This document shows positions 5,242 to 5,458 of a stretch of 5,458 nt of DNA, piece after piece. The translations under genes and the position numbers were made by a program. Position 1 is the stretch's first letter; each line of letters opens with the position of its first letter. This DNA comes from CAITYL01 sp041651315 (GTDB lineage Bacteria > Verrucomicrobiota > Lentisphaeria > Oligosphaerales > CAITYL01), in the NCBI GenBank assembly GCA_041651315.1, contig JBAZJM010000307.1:1-5458 (forward strand). Direction: 5' to 3'. Under the pieces are notes generated by a model that saw only the letters and a list, made by a program, of their open reading frames with translations, was not told where the DNA came from and made no database searches.

Positions 5242-5458
5242 TTACTCCCGAAAACGGTACCCCACACCGCGCACGGTGTCGATATGGTCGCCATACTCGC
5301 CCAACTTGCGCCGCAGGCTGACAATCTGCACGTCCACCGCCCGCTCGGTCACCGGATAGTCCCCGCCGCGGACGGCGTCAATGATCTGGTTGCGCGTCCG
5401 CACCCACCCCGGCCGGTGCGCCAGGACCTGTAAAATGGCAAACTCGGTAAAGGTCAGG
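5242..5458 (-). CDS. phoB: OmpR/PhoB-family response regulator, C-terminal DNA-binding part (cut by the right edge)
   Basis: The minus strand encodes 71 residues ending in TAA at 5242-5244. They form the winged-helix effector domain: LTFTEFAILQVLAHRPGW (helices 1-2), TRNQIIDAVRGGDYPVTER, the recognition helix AVDVQIVSLRRKLGE, and the closing wing IDTVRGVGYRFRE. The V-T-E-R-A-V-D-V-Q-I and IDTVRGVGYRF motifs are typical of PhoB/RegX3-like regulators. The receiver domain with the phosphorylated Asp lies outside the window. It is the cognate partner of the adjacent kinase and the first of the two genes; the stop abuts the kinase start, so they are cotranscribed and translationally coupled. Family is confident; the phoB name is moderate. 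Confidence 0.92.
   Translation of the reverse strand, partial: LTFTEFAILQVLAHRPGWVRTRNQIIDAVRGGDYPVTERAVDVQIVSLRRKLGEYGDHIDTVRGVGYRFRE

Noticed and set aside
3532..5433. A 633-residue open frame on the plus strand opposite the kinase and regulator genes
   Set aside because: It is the antisense shadow of a clear histidine kinase in GC-rich DNA. Its translation is His/Gln/Arg/Pro/Ala-rich without any recognisable domain.
1..5458. CRISPR array, tRNA, rRNA or insertion sequence
   Set aside because: No regularly spaced repeats, cloverleaf-like or rRNA-like sequence, or transposase reading frame was seen on either strand.

Overview
The window is a GC-rich bacterial chromosomal fragment with tight gene packing, ATGA overlaps and clear Shine-Dalgarno sites. 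Three things suggest an anaerobe: a compact methylenetetrahydrofolate reductase-like protein, an electron-transfer flavoprotein beta subunit of the type found in anaerobes, and an AraC regulator with a PocR-like sensor region. Regulators of that kind are frequent in Spirochaetes, Firmicutes and the Lentisphaerae/Kiritimatiellae branch of the PVC group. The taxonomic hint is inference only; no rRNA or other marker gene is present.

Layout. (1) Bases 1-1124, minus strand: a metF-like gene reads leftward into etfB through a 4-base ATGA overlap; etfB runs off the left edge. (2) Bases 1125-1272: a divergent control region with a perfect 16-bp palindrome, a spaced direct repeat and a strongly AT-rich tract. 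(3) Bases 1273-2454, plus strand: an AraC-family regulator transcribed away from metF-etfB, the natural candidate to control it. (4) Bases 2455-2734: a 280-bp gap with no credible gene but several inverted repeats, then a good sigma70-type promoter embedded in CGTAT repeats. (5) Bases 2735-3432, plus strand: a VapBC-like toxin-antitoxin pair (small ribbon-helix-helix-like antitoxin, PIN-domain toxin), again joined by ATGA. (6) Bases 3442-5458, minus strand: a PhoB/PhoR-type two-component system converging on the toxin gene with only 9 bases between the stops; the response regulator is cut by the right edge.

How they fit together. metF-like and etfB are almost certainly cotranslated, which suggests that a one-carbon folate redox step is wired to an Etf electron carrier, possibly switched by the divergent AraC protein. 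The toxin-antitoxin pair looks like an independent accessory module with its own promoter and operator. The two-component system is an ordinary envelope or phosphate-type sensor operon. The metF-etfB-araC unit is the part most likely to be something new.
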